64,000 nt of DNA from Labia minor. Lineage: Eukaryota; Arthropoda; Insecta; Dermaptera; Spongiphoridae. The stretch spans positions 16,208,491 to 16,272,490 of the forward strand of contig OY720345.1 in NCBI GenBank assembly GCA_963082975.1, read 5' to 3'. The notes under the pieces are model-generated. The model was not told the DNA's origin, ran no database searches, and saw nothing but the letters and a program-made list of their open reading frames with translations. The position numbers and the translations under genes were made by a program. Positions 11,318 to 23,232 of the stretch are shown here, piece by piece (positions within the stretch are counted from its first letter, which is position 1; each line of letters begins with the position of its first letter).

Positions 11318-11640
11318 TTATCTATCTATCTGTGTGCCTCTACAAAACTCGAAAATTATTGGCCACAGTAACCACATTTCTCCAAGTGTCCCTATCCTGA
11401 CGCACAACCATCCAACCACTACCCTCTCCCATCTCTCTCAAGTCCCTTCTTACTTTGTCCACCCACCACCGTGTCGTTGGTTTTCTAATCGGTCTCCCCA
11501 AAAATATATTTTTCCGCTCCCATTCTAGCTATGTGTCCCGCCCATCGCAGCCTTCTCGATTTTATAACCCTAACTATGTCTGGAGATGCATAGAGGTCTT
11601 GCAATTCGTCGTTATACAGTCTCCTAATATAGAGTCTATA
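11318..11640 (-). mobile_element. LINE 3'-end fragment (RTE-like)
   Basis: Starts TATCTATCTATCTGTGTG and, in reverse, gives the C-terminal tail of the LINE at 4440-5094 plus more upstream sequence (CGATGGGCGGGACACATAGC, GACCGATTAGAAAACCAACG on the minus strand). Longer than the other tails, about 320 bp. Confidence 0.6.
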
Positions 11641-11929
11641 CATAAAATTATTATCAAAATTATTATTTTAATAGAAATTTTGAAAATTTATTTAGATAAT
11701 CAATAGAAATGACAATAATGTGATCGATACAAGTATATGCTTTAAAAATTATATAATAGTTTACAAAAAAATAAAAAATATTTTTAAGAATTAAAATGTG
11801 TGTGGTTAGTTTAAAAGAAAAACCTAAAAATGATATAGAATTGCAATTAATTAGTAGACTTAAAATAATAATGGAAAAACCAAAAGAAAAGATCAATATG
11901 TAATGTTAAGGAAATTTAATGATAATGAA

Positions 11930-12115
11930 TAATAAGAAGGGAGGGATCGAATGGGCGAGGAAAGGCTAGTGGAAAACGTCCATTGAATTATAAGCCGAAT
12001 GTTCAGACTTTATAAAGGTCAATGACAGAGATTGGAAAGGATAACAACTGATGGAAGAATATGGCTGATACGGTGAAAAAAAAAAGTTAAATCGATCTAT
12101 AGAGATAGATAGAAT
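11930..12115 (+). mobile_element. LINE 3'-end fragment (weak)
   Basis: Reads AAGGGAGGGATCGAATGGGC, then GACAGAGATTGGAAAGGAT, GGAAGAATATGGCTGATACGG and ends in AGAGATAGATAGAAT, the same tail motif as the other LINE ends. More diverged than the others. Confidence 0.45.
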
Positions 12116-12273
12116 GAATGTTGATAATATTATTTGAACTGTTCTATTTCATGATTTCGATTTTTACAAAAATAAAGTGTAACAACATGACAAGGATTCA
12201 GTTAAACAGGTTCAAGTTTGAATCCATCTCCTTCTATGATAACATAGATTTCTCTCTCTATATATATATATTA

Positions 12274-12877
12274 TGAGGGTGGATCAAATATAATCGGTAA
12301 ATTTCCACGGCCTTGAAAGAGTTTTGGCCTTCATTGGGTAGCTTTCATCTTTCCTATTTCATTATACTCGCCATTTTCGATTTGGCTGTGATTTCCCCAC
12401 GACAAAACACGTGTGACGAGAAAAAAGGAAAAGCCGAGGAACCCGTGCGCAATCGACTCAGATCTCGCCCTCAATTTTTTTTATGAAAAAGAAATTTTGA
12501 AGCTATATAGAGAAGAACTAAAATTTAAAATTGTTAAATAAATAAAGGTCTAAAAAAAAGAAAAATATCCTCTGATTTTTGTACGTCCTACGGAAGGTTA
12601 ACGTCTATTAAGTCGGTTATATCAATGAGGTGTCCTATGATCAGTAGAACGGGTCCTAACAACCTTTACCTTGATTTTCTTGATCGTAGACGCTATCAAG
12701 TAGCTTTCCCAATTTTGATCCCAGAGGATGGGTTGACTCCGTCCCATAGACTCTAGGCTAGAGATATTCCCTTGCCAGGCCCGAGACTTGAACCCGTGAG
12801 GCAGCTTTGATACCTCCCACCCTGTTGCGCCTTTTTTAAAGGTCTAAACACTAAGGTTTATATTTGATCCACCCTCG
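12274..12877. mobile_element. mariner-type MITE carrying a SINE-like insert
   Basis: Ends are inverted repeats: TGAGGGTGGATCAAATATAA on the left and, inverted, CGAGGGTGGATCAAATATAA on the right. Each is flanked by TA, the Tc1/mariner target duplication. The left portion (to about 12480) may be residual mariner sequence but holds no intact frame. From about 12555 to 12836 a GC-richer block has a recognisable copy at 53853-54070. It shares TTTGTACGTCCTACG, CAACCTTTACCTTGATTTTC and GGGTTGACTCCGTCCC with that copy. It ends (minus strand) with CACGGGTTCAAGTCTCGG, which looks like a tRNA B-box, suggesting a SINE inserted in the MITE. Confidence 0.65.
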
Positions 12878-13369
12878 TATATTTATTTAATGGGTTCAGT
12901 AATGTTCAAAAATTAAATATAATCTAAAAATAAAATATAAAATAAAATAATAAAAATTTAAAAAATTTTTATAAAATAACGTTTTTCCAATGGATTAAAA
13001 AGAATAAAATAATTTTTCTATAAGCTTGACAAAGTTTATGGATAAATTGCTTCATATACAAAAGGAGTTAGTTACTGAAAGTAATTAATAACTAATTAAT
13101 TACAATTAATTAATTATAATTCAATTATATTTCTTCTATACCTTCTAGGGATCGATTGAAATATCTATAAAAATTTTCAAAAGTCTATCTCAATAAAAAG
13201 TCGATGAAAAATCGATTTCAATTTGTCAAAAGAGCGAACAGACAGACAAAGCGACAAACGCCAAGTGAAGTTGAGAAAAACTTTATAAAATAGGCAGGGT
13301 GATGGATTTTTGACTTTGAGTTAATGCCTTTTTTTGAATTAATTTTATAAATTTTGAATGTTAATTTTT

Positions 13370-13968
13370 ACTATCTCATAAGAGATAGTATTGCGATCAC
13401 GAAAATTTTCGATGTTGAGATTTTGATGTTTTTATACGTTTTGAAGGTTCCTGAATCATTTTCACTAAGGTTGAGAAAAATGTCTGTGTGTGTATGTGTG
13501 TGTATGTATGTATGTAGACAAGATTGCGCAAAAACGGTTTGAGCTAGAATGATGAAATTTGGTACATGGACATTATTCAAAATTCATAGTTTTCTATAAA
13601 CTTTTGAGAAATGTAGCTCAACCGGAAGAGGGTCATTACCTACAACGTTTTGATTTTTTTTCTTCTAAAGTGACCGTAAAAATAAAGATATATGTTTGAT
13701 AATTTTTCACATGACTAATAATTGTATAAAACTGCTATATATAGAATTTCAGCTTGATTGATTCGCTGAAATTACCAGAATTAATTTTTTAACACTGCAA
13801 ATCTCACGCGCCAACACGTGCCATGGTGCCATCAATAAAAAGCCAAACATGCGCTGGTTTAATATTTATTATTTATAATTTATAATTAATTAAATTTAAT
13901 TTAAATATAATATATTATGTTATTTAATCCAATTCAAATTGCGAGATAGTCGAGTGGAGACACTCCAG
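13370..13968 (+). mobile_element. Repeat family B, copy 3 (reference copy)
   Basis: About 600 bp. The left end ACTATCTCATAAGAGATAGT is a near-perfect hairpin. The right end GCGAGATAGTCGAGTGGAGA plus CACTCCAG holds a second hairpin (GGAG...CTCC). The decamer ACTATCTCGC (left end of copy 1) occurs inverted near the right end. Between are a TG-rich microsatellite (about 13485-13515), CAACCGGAAGAGGGTCATTA, and CACGCGCCAACACGTGCC. It has no coding capacity. Subterminal inverted repeats, end hairpins and a variable internal microsatellite resemble non-autonomous Helentron-type elements (inference). Confidence 0.8.
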
Positions 13969-16481
13969 CTTATTTATATATATTAGGTATTTATATTAAA
14001 ATATATAAAAAGATATTTTTTTTCATTATCTTGAAAATATAATCTAAGAGTCCCTTAAGGACCCTTAAATCGAAAGTATCTCAATGTGTTCACATTAATG
14101 TTTGTTATTAGTTTAAAGATTTTATTCAACAATAAATGTTTTCTTAAATATTTATATAGATATTAACATAATTTGAAAAATATGTGTTTAAGGATATTTA
14201 AAATAACATTCTTTGAAATATAATTTTTTCAAAATAATTTAAAATTAAAAAATTGGACCCATGTAATTTTGAAATCAAAATAAGAAAAATTAATTTAAAT
14301 GTATTTTTCTTTTATTTTTGTGATTCTCTTTGCTATAAATAAATATACATATTATATATAATAAATATAAATATATTTCATATAAGAAATATTTATAACA
14401 TTTTTTATAAATATAAATTGTAAATATAAGTAAAAAAAAAATAGTGCATTCATTACAAATCAATGATTTTTATTAAAAATAAATAAGAAATAAGAAAATA
14501 AAAATTACCTTAAAAATCTTTGCTTTCGATGAACTCGTGGATATAAAATATGTAAAAAGAAATTTTAATAACTGTAAACCTTTTGAGGATTTAAAACTAT
14601 TTAAGTGAACACAACCATTTTCGTTCATTTCGATTCGTCTCTTGGAATTGGGAGGAAATTCTGGTTTGATGCCTATTTTGTATGTGTTTTATATTTTATA
14701 GATATATAGATATATATAGATATATAGAAAAAAAACAGATTCAAGAGGCCGGTTAATTTTATCTTATTTAATATAATAAATCATTTATTATACTTAAAAA
14801 AATTTATAAATGTAAGATATAAAATGAAATTCACTCACATTAAACTTTTTAAAAGTTGGGTAAAGAAAAAAATTTTATAAAAATTTTATCAGAAGCGTGT
14901 CATTTGGCTAGGTTAGAAATCACAGAAGTTTCTTAAATGAGTAAATTAAGATTAATTGAAAATGAAATAGGAACAGAAAAAATTGAGGAAAAATTCATAA
15001 AAAGGTTATGTCTGTCAACCTAACATGATAATATGAGGAGATGCTTAACTGATATTTGTTTCCACTATTGAGAGGTTTTCTTCTAAATGATAAATGATAA
15101 AATGTTTATGAGTCTTTCTCGCTTCCCCTGCCAGTCAGATTAGGTACAATTCGCCTGACATCTAACGGTGTGAGTATAAACTAAATGAGTTATTCAAAAT
15201 TAATTTAAATTTTTTTTTATATTCTAATTATATATATACGAATAATGTATTATTATAATTATGCAAATTATTTTTGTAAATTTTATCAATATATTTCAAT
15301 TTTATTCTAAATTTTCTCAAAGAATACCTATCTTTTAATTTTATAATTAAACAGATATTTAAAACAAATTTTAAAATATATTTGAATTCATATTTCTAAA
15401 TTTAATAATAAGTTGATTTTCAAAACAGAATTTATTAATCATAATAAATAAAAAAAAGAAACCTTTAAATATATTATAATGGAATATAATCATTTGGATT
15501 TAAAACAAATTTAAAAAAAAAAATTTTTTAAAAAGATGAAAACAACTTTGACTAAAAAAATCATATTTTGTTTTTTATACCTATAATCACACACACACAT
15601 TATCGCTCTTAAAATTTTATGGTAATTAATAAGTAATGAAACTAAAAACAAAGACAATTTAGTCATTATAATTGACGTTTTGAAAATATTTTTAACTTCA
15701 TAAAACTTAAAATTTATTTGTTATTAGTATAAATAATAAAAATAATTATATATAAATATATATGTATAATTTGTTTTTAATTTTTTTTATTACAAAAGGT
15801 ACGCTTTTAATATAAAAGATTTCATCCAATTCCCTTGGAACATTTGTTTTTAGTGTATCGTTATTAAAAGTTTTAATGCAAATGATAGAAATATATTTAT
15901 TATCTAAAAAAAAATTGTTTATAAATATTATATAAAATTATTATTATATTCGTTTTAATTAAATGAATTAAATTTCAAATATATCACAATTATATTGATC
16001 CAAAATTTAAAAAATGAAATTGATATACCATTGTTTGATATTATTTATGAATTTAATAATTATCCTCCTCATCAAAATTTATATTATATATATTATAATC
16101 ATATATTAAATTCTAATAATTTGTAAAACTTGCATTCCATTTAATATGATATAGTTAATTTATAATATAGAATATTACCATTGTTATTATTATTTATTGT
16201 TTATTAATTGTTTAATTTAATAAAATAAATAAGAGATATTTAAATATCCAGAACGAAAGAAGAGAGTATATTTTAAATGAGAATAGAAATTTAAATTAAA
16301 TTAAATTAAATTTAAATCTGAATTAGGATTTAAATAAAACTTTTCTGATCTCATTGAGAGTAAAAAATTTCAAAAAATTATATTTTAATCTTAAATTTTT
16401 AGTTTGATTTATACATAATAGTATACTATAATATAATTTATTTTAATTTTGGTAAATAAATAAATAAATAAATAAATAAAA
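13969..16481. other. Gene-free AT-rich stretch downstream of the tetraspanin gene, with repeat E copy 1
   Basis: No convincing exon. At about 15425-15655 lies a repeat sharing GAAACCTTTAAATA, GAATATAATCA and TTATCGCTCTTAAAAT with 21235-21445. A (TAAA)n run lies at 16455-16480. A short GC-richer patch at 15120-15175 (CTTCCCCTGCCAGTCAG) was not identified. Confidence 0.6.
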
Positions 16482-19400
16482 TTATATTCGTTTGAAATTT
16501 CTTACCAATAAAACTCCATATACAAAACAAATGATTTTGCTTAACCATTCAAATGATATTAAAAATCCTTCTAAAATAGGAGCACAACCATCTGTTTTAG
16601 TATTTGTTAACATATCCTTAAAATCACAAACAGGCTAGATAAAAAAAAATTTAGAATTAAATATTTATATAAATAAAAATAAATATTATATAAAAGAATT
16701 ATCCAGTGATGTATTGGTAAAATAAGAAGTAAGGGAACGCATAGTGGGAGCAAAAAGAAAGTCCTATTTTCAGCAAACTATTTTTTGCCATATAAGTTTT
16801 TATTTTTTCTTATTCATACTATGCAAAATATTAACGAACACAAAAAAAAAAGAAATTCTAACAGTAGACTTAAGTGGGAGTTGTCGGGACATGAAAAAGT
16901 ATTGGAACGCGTTTCGGTTCTGAAAAAAGGTAAGGGAATGTCGTTCCCCCGCATTCCCCTCCCAATACACCACTGGAATTATATATAATTATGTTCCAAA
17001 TTCAGAATTCCCTATTTTCAACTCATTAACATTTTGCGAAGGATTTTATTTACAAACATCGGAGAACACTTGTCACACCCAGTCAATACACAAGGAAAAA
17101 TAATGTATCTAACTGTGTGGCTCTACGGAACTCGAAAGTTCTTAGCCGTTACAACCACATTTCTCCAAGTGTCCCTACCCTAGCTATAACCATCCAACTC
17201 CTACTTTAAAAGATTTTGAGGATGTAAGATTTTCGGTATATCAAAACACATTAATATCCAATCTGAATTTAAAATCCTTCATGTTTATCATCAAAAATGG
17301 CCAAAATATGTGCGTTTTTAAAATTAATAAAATATTGTTTTCTCAAATATACGCACATACATATTTATTTTAAAAATCTGGAGTGTCTCCACTTGACTAT
17401 CTCGTAAAATTTGAATTGGATTAAATAACATATATTAATTTAAATTAAATTAATTAAATTATAAATTGAAATTAATAAATAATATTTATTAAACCAGCGC
17501 ATGTTTGGCTCTTTGTTGATGGTTAAAATGCAATGTTAAAAAATTAATTCCGGTACTTTCAGCGATTCAATCAAATTAAATCAATCAACTGAAATTCTAT
17601 ATATAGCAGTTTTATACAATTTTTAATCATGTGATAAACTATCAAACCTATATCTTTATTTTTACGGTAGAGGAAAAAAAATCAAAACGTTGTAGGTAAT
17701 GACCCTCTTCCGGTTGAGCTACATTTCTCAAAAGTTGATAGAAAACTATGAATTTTGAATAATATCCATGTACCAAATTTCATCATTCTAGCTCAAACCG
17801 TTTTTGCGCAATCTTGTCTACATACATACACACACAGACATTTTTCTCAACCTTAGTTAAAATGATTCAGGAACCTTCAAAACGTATAAAAACATCAAAA
17901 TCTCAACATCGAAAATTTTCGTGATCGCAATAGTATCTCTGGCGAGATAGTAAAAAAATCAAAACGTTGTAGGTAATGACCCTCTTCCAAAAGAGCTATA
18001 TTTCTCAAAAGTTGATAGAAAACTACGAATTTTGAATAATGCCCGTATACCAAATTTAATTATTCTAGCTCAAACCGTTTTCACGTAATCTTGTCTACAT
18101 ACATTCACACACACATACACACTGGCGAGATAGTAATAAAATCATGAAATGTAATTTTTTTGAAAACATAAATTTGGGGTAACTAAAAATAATTATTAAA
18201 TTTTTCTTAACTATTTTTTGTTTTAAACAACATTAAATTAAAATCTACCTGCTTTAAATCTGTGATTTGGATACAACACGATAATGGCAACGTACATGTG
18301 CTTCTTTCAGAAGTCAAATAACGCTTGTTACGATTTCCAAGAGGTACAGTTTGACCAGGCCAAGTTTTCGTTTTTATTTCTATATTGCTAAGTCTCGTAA
18401 TATCCTATATTAAAATATATTATCAAAATAATTAAATATATAATATAATCATTTGAATGATAAATTATTACATCCGTTTTTATTTCAGAATTCAAGTCAA
18501 CTGTTTCAACATCCAATATTCCAACTGAGATGCACCAATCTTGGAAGTTTACTACGCCACAACAACTAAACTAAAGATATTCAATTAGATAATATTATTA
18601 GATTAAAAACTAAATTAGTTTTAAAATTGTATTATATAAATAAGATTTAAATAAAAGGATTTTGTTTAATAAATTTAATAAATTAAAGTCATTTCACCTG
18701 CCTTTTTTATTTCATTTATGAATACTATAATAACAGTTTTGATCAAAATTAATTTTTAATGATCCAAATAAATCTAAATCTCAATTAATAAGCACAATTT
18801 ATATAAATATTATAAACTTATGAAAATTTTCATCTAATATAGAAAATAATCCAAACAATAAAAAAAATGCCATTTTATAAATTACTTTCCTCTTTCATAA
18901 ATTTATTACAAAAAATTTTTAAAAAATAATTTTAAAAAAATAAATTTAAAAACATAGTGGAAGTATCTTAGTTTTAAAAGAGATTCAAAAAAATATATTG
19001 TCCTGTTTCTAATTTTGATTTTTTAGATAAGTATAATCGAGATTCTTAAAAATTCAGAAATTTTTATTTTAAGTTCAGATTTATTGGACCTAGGTATTCT
19101 TTTTTTTATTTCAAACTCTTTTAAATTGAATCGATCTATTAATATATTTTTTCTTATTATATATTATTTGAAAAAGAAGTAGATAAAAAGATTTAAATAA
19201 ATTTATATTAATATAAGAAATAAATAATAATAAAAGGATCTACTTACTTTTGTTTGTAAATAGTCCATTAAAAGCATACTTTTGGAATCAGATTGAGATT
19301 GAGCCGAATGTAGTGTATTATTGAGTTGGGGTCGCATCTGATAATGAACACCAGATGCCCAATAGGTGGACCATTTGACATTCGCAAAAACGAAGATGGT

Positions 19401-22400
19401 CAATAAGACACATAAAATAATATGCTAAGAAAGAAAAAGATTCTGAATAGATTGCATATTATGTTAATTTTCTCCCAAATTGTTTTATCTAGTTGTATAA
19501 AAAGAATTATCTTAAAATAATTACAGATAAAAACCGCGGATAGAAAACAACCAAAAAACGATTTGGGGTTGGGAGTGAACATTTTGAATGAAATATGTTA
19601 ACAAATTTTACTCTTAAATTATGAAACTATCAGAATGTATCAAATATTTTTTTTTTAATAATATAATTATCTTTAAATATTATAATCCCGGTCCGCCGAC
19701 TCGAGTTCGAGGGTTCAAAGTGCATCGATATATAAATATAAATATAAATAAAAATAATAAACAAATCTGAGAAAGCTGGCTAAATGGAGATATATTCCGA
19801 AAAAGCCAAAAAAGAAAAAAATAATATTATAATTATTAGATATATATACATACATACCCAATTGTAAAGATGCATTTTCATTAAAAAATGAGCGCTCAAA
19901 CCAATAAGTGATGATAACACAAACGTTCCAGCAATAATTGTTAATATTCCTCCAATAAGATAAAATGTTAACGGTTGTATTATATATAAATACCAGTTTT
20001 GAGAATAAAAAAGATGGCATACCATAATTAAAAGGAAGGTACCGAAAGCCTGAAAAAAACTAAGATTAGAAAAAATTTAAATATCTATCTATCAATCTAT
20101 CTCTGAACTTAAAAGAGAATAATATTTACCAGAAATAAATAACAGATCAAATGGAAAAGAAGGAGAATAACATTCGTTATATATGGAAAATAATGAATTA
20201 TCATCACCAAATGATTCGATGATTTTATAGGATTTATTGTTTTATCTAAAATAAATAAATAATAATAATATTAATAATAAAATTAAATAATTTTAAATAC
20301 CTTCTGAACTATCCCGATATATTTGATTTTTTTGTGATGTATTCATGTTTTGAATTATGTTTAAACTCATTGAATCTTCATTTTGTTCCTTAAAAAAATA
20401 ATGATTAATTAATTTTTATAATATATCTATAATATAACCAGGAAAGTAGAAAGAGTGTTATTCAATATTAAAAATGCGATGTCTATCTGAAAATACAATC
20501 AGAAAAATTAAACTACCTTTCATTTTCTTTAATTTAATTATTTGAAACTTTTTGTTTTTTTTTGGTACTAGCACCTTAATATTATAATTAGATATACAAA
20601 TTTTAAAGTATTACGATTGAACTCATATTTCGGATGTTATTGTGTATATGTATATTCTAATTTTCAAATTTATATATACATGGTAATTATAAAAGGACTT
20701 TACAACTTTGAAAGCACATAGATAAATTGAATTGAAATTACTTACATAATTAAGAAAGTTGTCATTTTATTACAAATCACTTCAAGTTTAACATATGAGT
20801 GTCATTTTGGTTCGATGTGATTACCCTTGGTAATGGACATACATCTCACCGATAATCGATTTCTTGTCACACTCTTTTCAGCTTATCAGTTGCAACTTGT
20901 GCAACTGCAGCGTTGATCCGATTGATCTGAGGAATTCAAAAGTTTTCCAGCATATCAAGATAAACAATTCCATTGATAGTTTTTTCCATGAAGAAAAAAG
21001 GGCCGTACACTTTAAAATGACTTACTTTTGGACTTTCACGAACATGTTCAATACTTGCATTTGTATTCTGGCTACCCCAAATTCTACAATTGTGAGTGTT
21101 CACATAATAAAATGACACCTTTCTAAATTCTATAAGTAATTTCAATAAATATCTATGTAATATACTTTCAAAGTTGTAAAGTCCTTTTATAATCACCCTG
21201 TAATTTAATTTTTTTATTAATATCATATCTCAAAAGAGAATTTATTTCACATAATAAACATAAAAAGAAACCTTTAAATAAATTATAATAGAATATAATC
21301 AATTGGATTTAAAAGAAATTTAAAATATTTACCCAATTTTAAAAAGAAAAAATTTTAAAACAACTCCTTTATATCATAGTACCCACACACCCAATGACGC
21401 CTTTATCGCTCTTAAAATATAATGGTAATTAATAATTAATAAATGTAATATGTGTAAAGCTATGCTTACTGCATAATAAATTAATAAATCCTCGAAAATA
21501 TTTTAAAAAATCATTGAAATTATTTTATAGAATCTGAATTAAAAGGAATATTTTCATTTCTTTATTCTTATTTAATATATATTTTAGGAAGGAAGAAGGA
21601 GCTCAATTCAAAGATTGAAAGTCAGCAGAATTTAAGAATTACCTATTATTAATTTTTAGAGAAATATTAAGGTAACCATTTTTTGAAAACACCAAATCAG
21701 GACATTTTACCTTTTTTTAGAACCAAATTGAAAAAAAATATTGGAAAAAATTCAGAAATGTTCAAAAGCTTAGTCCAAAAAACGGTTGAGCTTTTTTTTT
21801 TAAAGAGACAAATTGAAAAAATTTTGAAAAAAAGTATGGAATGTCCTAAATATTTCAAAAAACGGGGCAGATAGCAAAAAGGAGGAGAGTTAGGAGGACA
21901 CTTACAAAAGGAGGACAGAGCTTACAAATGGAGAACTGTCTGTCCTAAAGGAGGACGGTTGTTCATCTTAGAAATATGATAATAATCGACTATTAAATAT
22001 CTTGTTCTAGCCTTAACAATATATATGTGTCAAAGTGTTATAATTTTTAATAAACTATCAAATATTTAAATTTGTGGAAAACTATTGGTTTAGGCAACTT
22101 TTCGACAGCAGACTGACTTAAGTTCAACAGATGAGCGACTTCTCTTTGGCAATGACCCTGCTCTATCAAAACAACAGCTTGAGCGGCAACCTCTGATTTT
22201 GAATCCATGATTTTCTAATAAAAATGGTGTCAATTTGTGTAAATTTAATCCAATCAATATGTGAAATGCAATGAATAAGATTAATTGGTTGTATGGAATT
22301 TTATATGGCAATTGCAAATAAACAGTAGCAGCAGCTAGGAACAGCATTTTTTCCAGTTCAGTCATAATTTAAAAAATAATCAAACCAATTTGCTTGATAT

Positions 22401-23111
22401 TGATATCAATGTAAAGTTAAATAAATAAGCTTTAAAAATATAAGCATTTTATAAATATCGGATTAGCCATTACAAAAAAAATAAGACTTTGTATACGCGC
22501 TTATGGGTTGAGTCGATTTAGCTGGACGCAAGTGAAGGGGTTGAGAGAGTTGAATGAAAAAATATATATTCACTTAATAAAATAATTCATTTATTATAAT
22601 ATATGTATGTATTTTATTTACCATTTGATTAGATAAATGTGAAGAGGGAATGGTATATGTTCTTTTGAATCTCGGTGATGAATCTTTTGGAGTAGAAAAA
22701 AATAATCGTGGTTGACGATGAATTGATGAACATATCCTGAAATAAAATAATCGATTTATTATTAATGTTATTTGGAAATATTTCAGTCCCTTTTTTTTCT
22801 TTTTTACTATTAATTTAGAAATTCGATCGTTATAATAAGTGAATAAGTATATTCAGATATTAAAATAAAGTATAAAAATTGTACCTTTTATTTTGGAACA
22901 TGTTTAGGTCTAAATCGTTGGATGCTGGTCGTTTTATTGATGTGGTTTTTTCTGATAATTCTGAGTGAAGATTTTCATCCGCAAAGAGTTCATCATTATT
23001 TTGTCTGTCTTGTTCATGGTACATAAAAACAACCACTGGTGGTTGATTCATCGATGAAGAGGAAGCCGCTGCAATAGCAGCAGCTGCTAAATGATGTTCA
23101 TGATCACCCAT
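16482..23111 (-). CDS. Tetraspanin with long N-terminal tail (9 exons, about 440 aa)
   Basis: A four-pass membrane protein of the tetraspanin family, organisers of membrane microdomains. Exons (minus): 23111-22885, 22736-22622, 20388-20301, 20245-20130, 20049-19858, 19424-19248, 18570-18472, 18404-18249, 16634-16482; phases agree throughout. Residues 1 to about 155 form a hydrophilic tail (ALA/SER run, MNQPPVVVFMYH). TM1 is about 162-187, TM2 about 205-230, TM3 about 243-263 and TM4 about 418-433. The large extracellular loop carries the diagnostic CCG (308-310, FSCCGVVNFQDW), PLSCC (378-382) and Cys 393 and 407. ATG at 23111 (MGDHEHH) was preferred to an in-frame ATG at 23144 because the latter would add a hydrophobic MFLFIFIF start. 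The last exon may end in VRNFKRI-stop, or splice at its GTAAGA, in which case the tail differs. The known family N-terminus is usually about 10-20 residues, so this tail is unusual. Introns 2 and 8 hold transposons. Paralogue not assigned. Confidence 0.82.
16704..16975. mobile_element. hAT-type MITE in tetraspanin intron 8
   Basis: Ends CAGTGATGTATTGG and, inverted, CAGTGGTGTATTGG, about 270 bp apart. Flanks are GAATTATC and GAATTATA, an 8-bp target duplication with one mismatch, as expected for hAT. A second copy begins at 63761. No transposase. Confidence 0.75.
17110..17210 (-). mobile_element. LINE 3'-end fragment
   Basis: Contains CTCTACGGAACTCGAAAGTT and CACATTTCTCCAAGTGTCC, the inverse of the LINE tail at 5010-5080. 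Lies inside tetraspanin intron 8. Confidence 0.6.
17378..18133 (-). mobile_element. Repeat family B, copy 4 plus a partial tandem copy
   Basis: A near-complete inverted copy, 17378-17951 (CTGGAGTGTCTCCAC... to GGCGAGATAGT), is followed at once by a shorter second unit, 17956-18133. The second unit covers only the left third of the element and again ends GGCGAGATAGT. The two share the junction, as expected from tandem joining or unequal exchange. Inside tetraspanin intron 8. Confidence 0.75.
20679..21200 (-). mobile_element. Shortened Tc1/mariner-superfamily transposon with clear TIRs
   Basis: Inverted ends CATGGTAATTATAAAAGG and CAGGGTGATTATAAAAGG, each continuing ACTTTACAACTTTGAAAG, flanked by TA on both sides. 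The minus strand encodes NTHNCRIWGSQN and VYGPFFFMEKTINGIVYLDM, which match the catalytic-domain segment of IS630/Tc1-mariner transposases (family usual form: NCR.WG...PKVTVW...GPYFF...VNG..Y..ML). Only about 100 codons remain, with the N-terminal DNA-binding part and the downstream catalytic acid absent, so it is a deletion derivative. Sits in tetraspanin intron 2. Confidence 0.75.
21235..21445 (+). repeat. Dispersed repeat E, copy 2
   Basis: Direct match to 15425-15655 over about 200 bp with scattered differences: shared AAAGAAACCTTTAAATA, GAATATAATCA and TTATCGCTCTTAAAAT. It begins just right of the Tc1/mariner remnant, within tetraspanin intron 2. Confidence 0.55.
22087..22208 (-). pseudogene. 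Tc1-like transposase N-terminus (helix-turn-helix) fragment
   Basis: About 40 codons beginning MDSKSEVAAQAVVLIEQG, then HCQREVAHLLNLSQSAVEKL. This is the first helix-turn-helix (HTH_23-like) of Tc1-type transposases, whose usual text is VALIEEG.SQR.VA..LN.S.S.V. The frame ends at a stop after a proline that follows K. Neighbouring sequence gives no catalytic domain. It lies in tetraspanin intron 2, so it is a relic rather than an exon. Confidence 0.65.
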
Positions 23112-23232
23112 CGTGCATTCGAATATGAATATAAATAAAAACAATCAAACCGGCTTATTTTTTATTTACAATGTTATTTGAAAACAATAATTATTTATGA
23201 ATTCATTATTGATTTTTTATTAATCATTCATT

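Noticed and set aside
19400-19582. Frame beginning MFTPNPKSFFGCF considered as an extra tetraspanin exon
   Set aside because: Exons 5 and 6 join in phase and complete TM3 without it, and no clear acceptor precedes it.
23111-23144. Upstream in-frame ATG of the tetraspanin (MFLFIFIF)
   Set aside because: It would place a hydrophobic segment before a cytosolic tail; the inner ATG gives a normal topology, though not proven.
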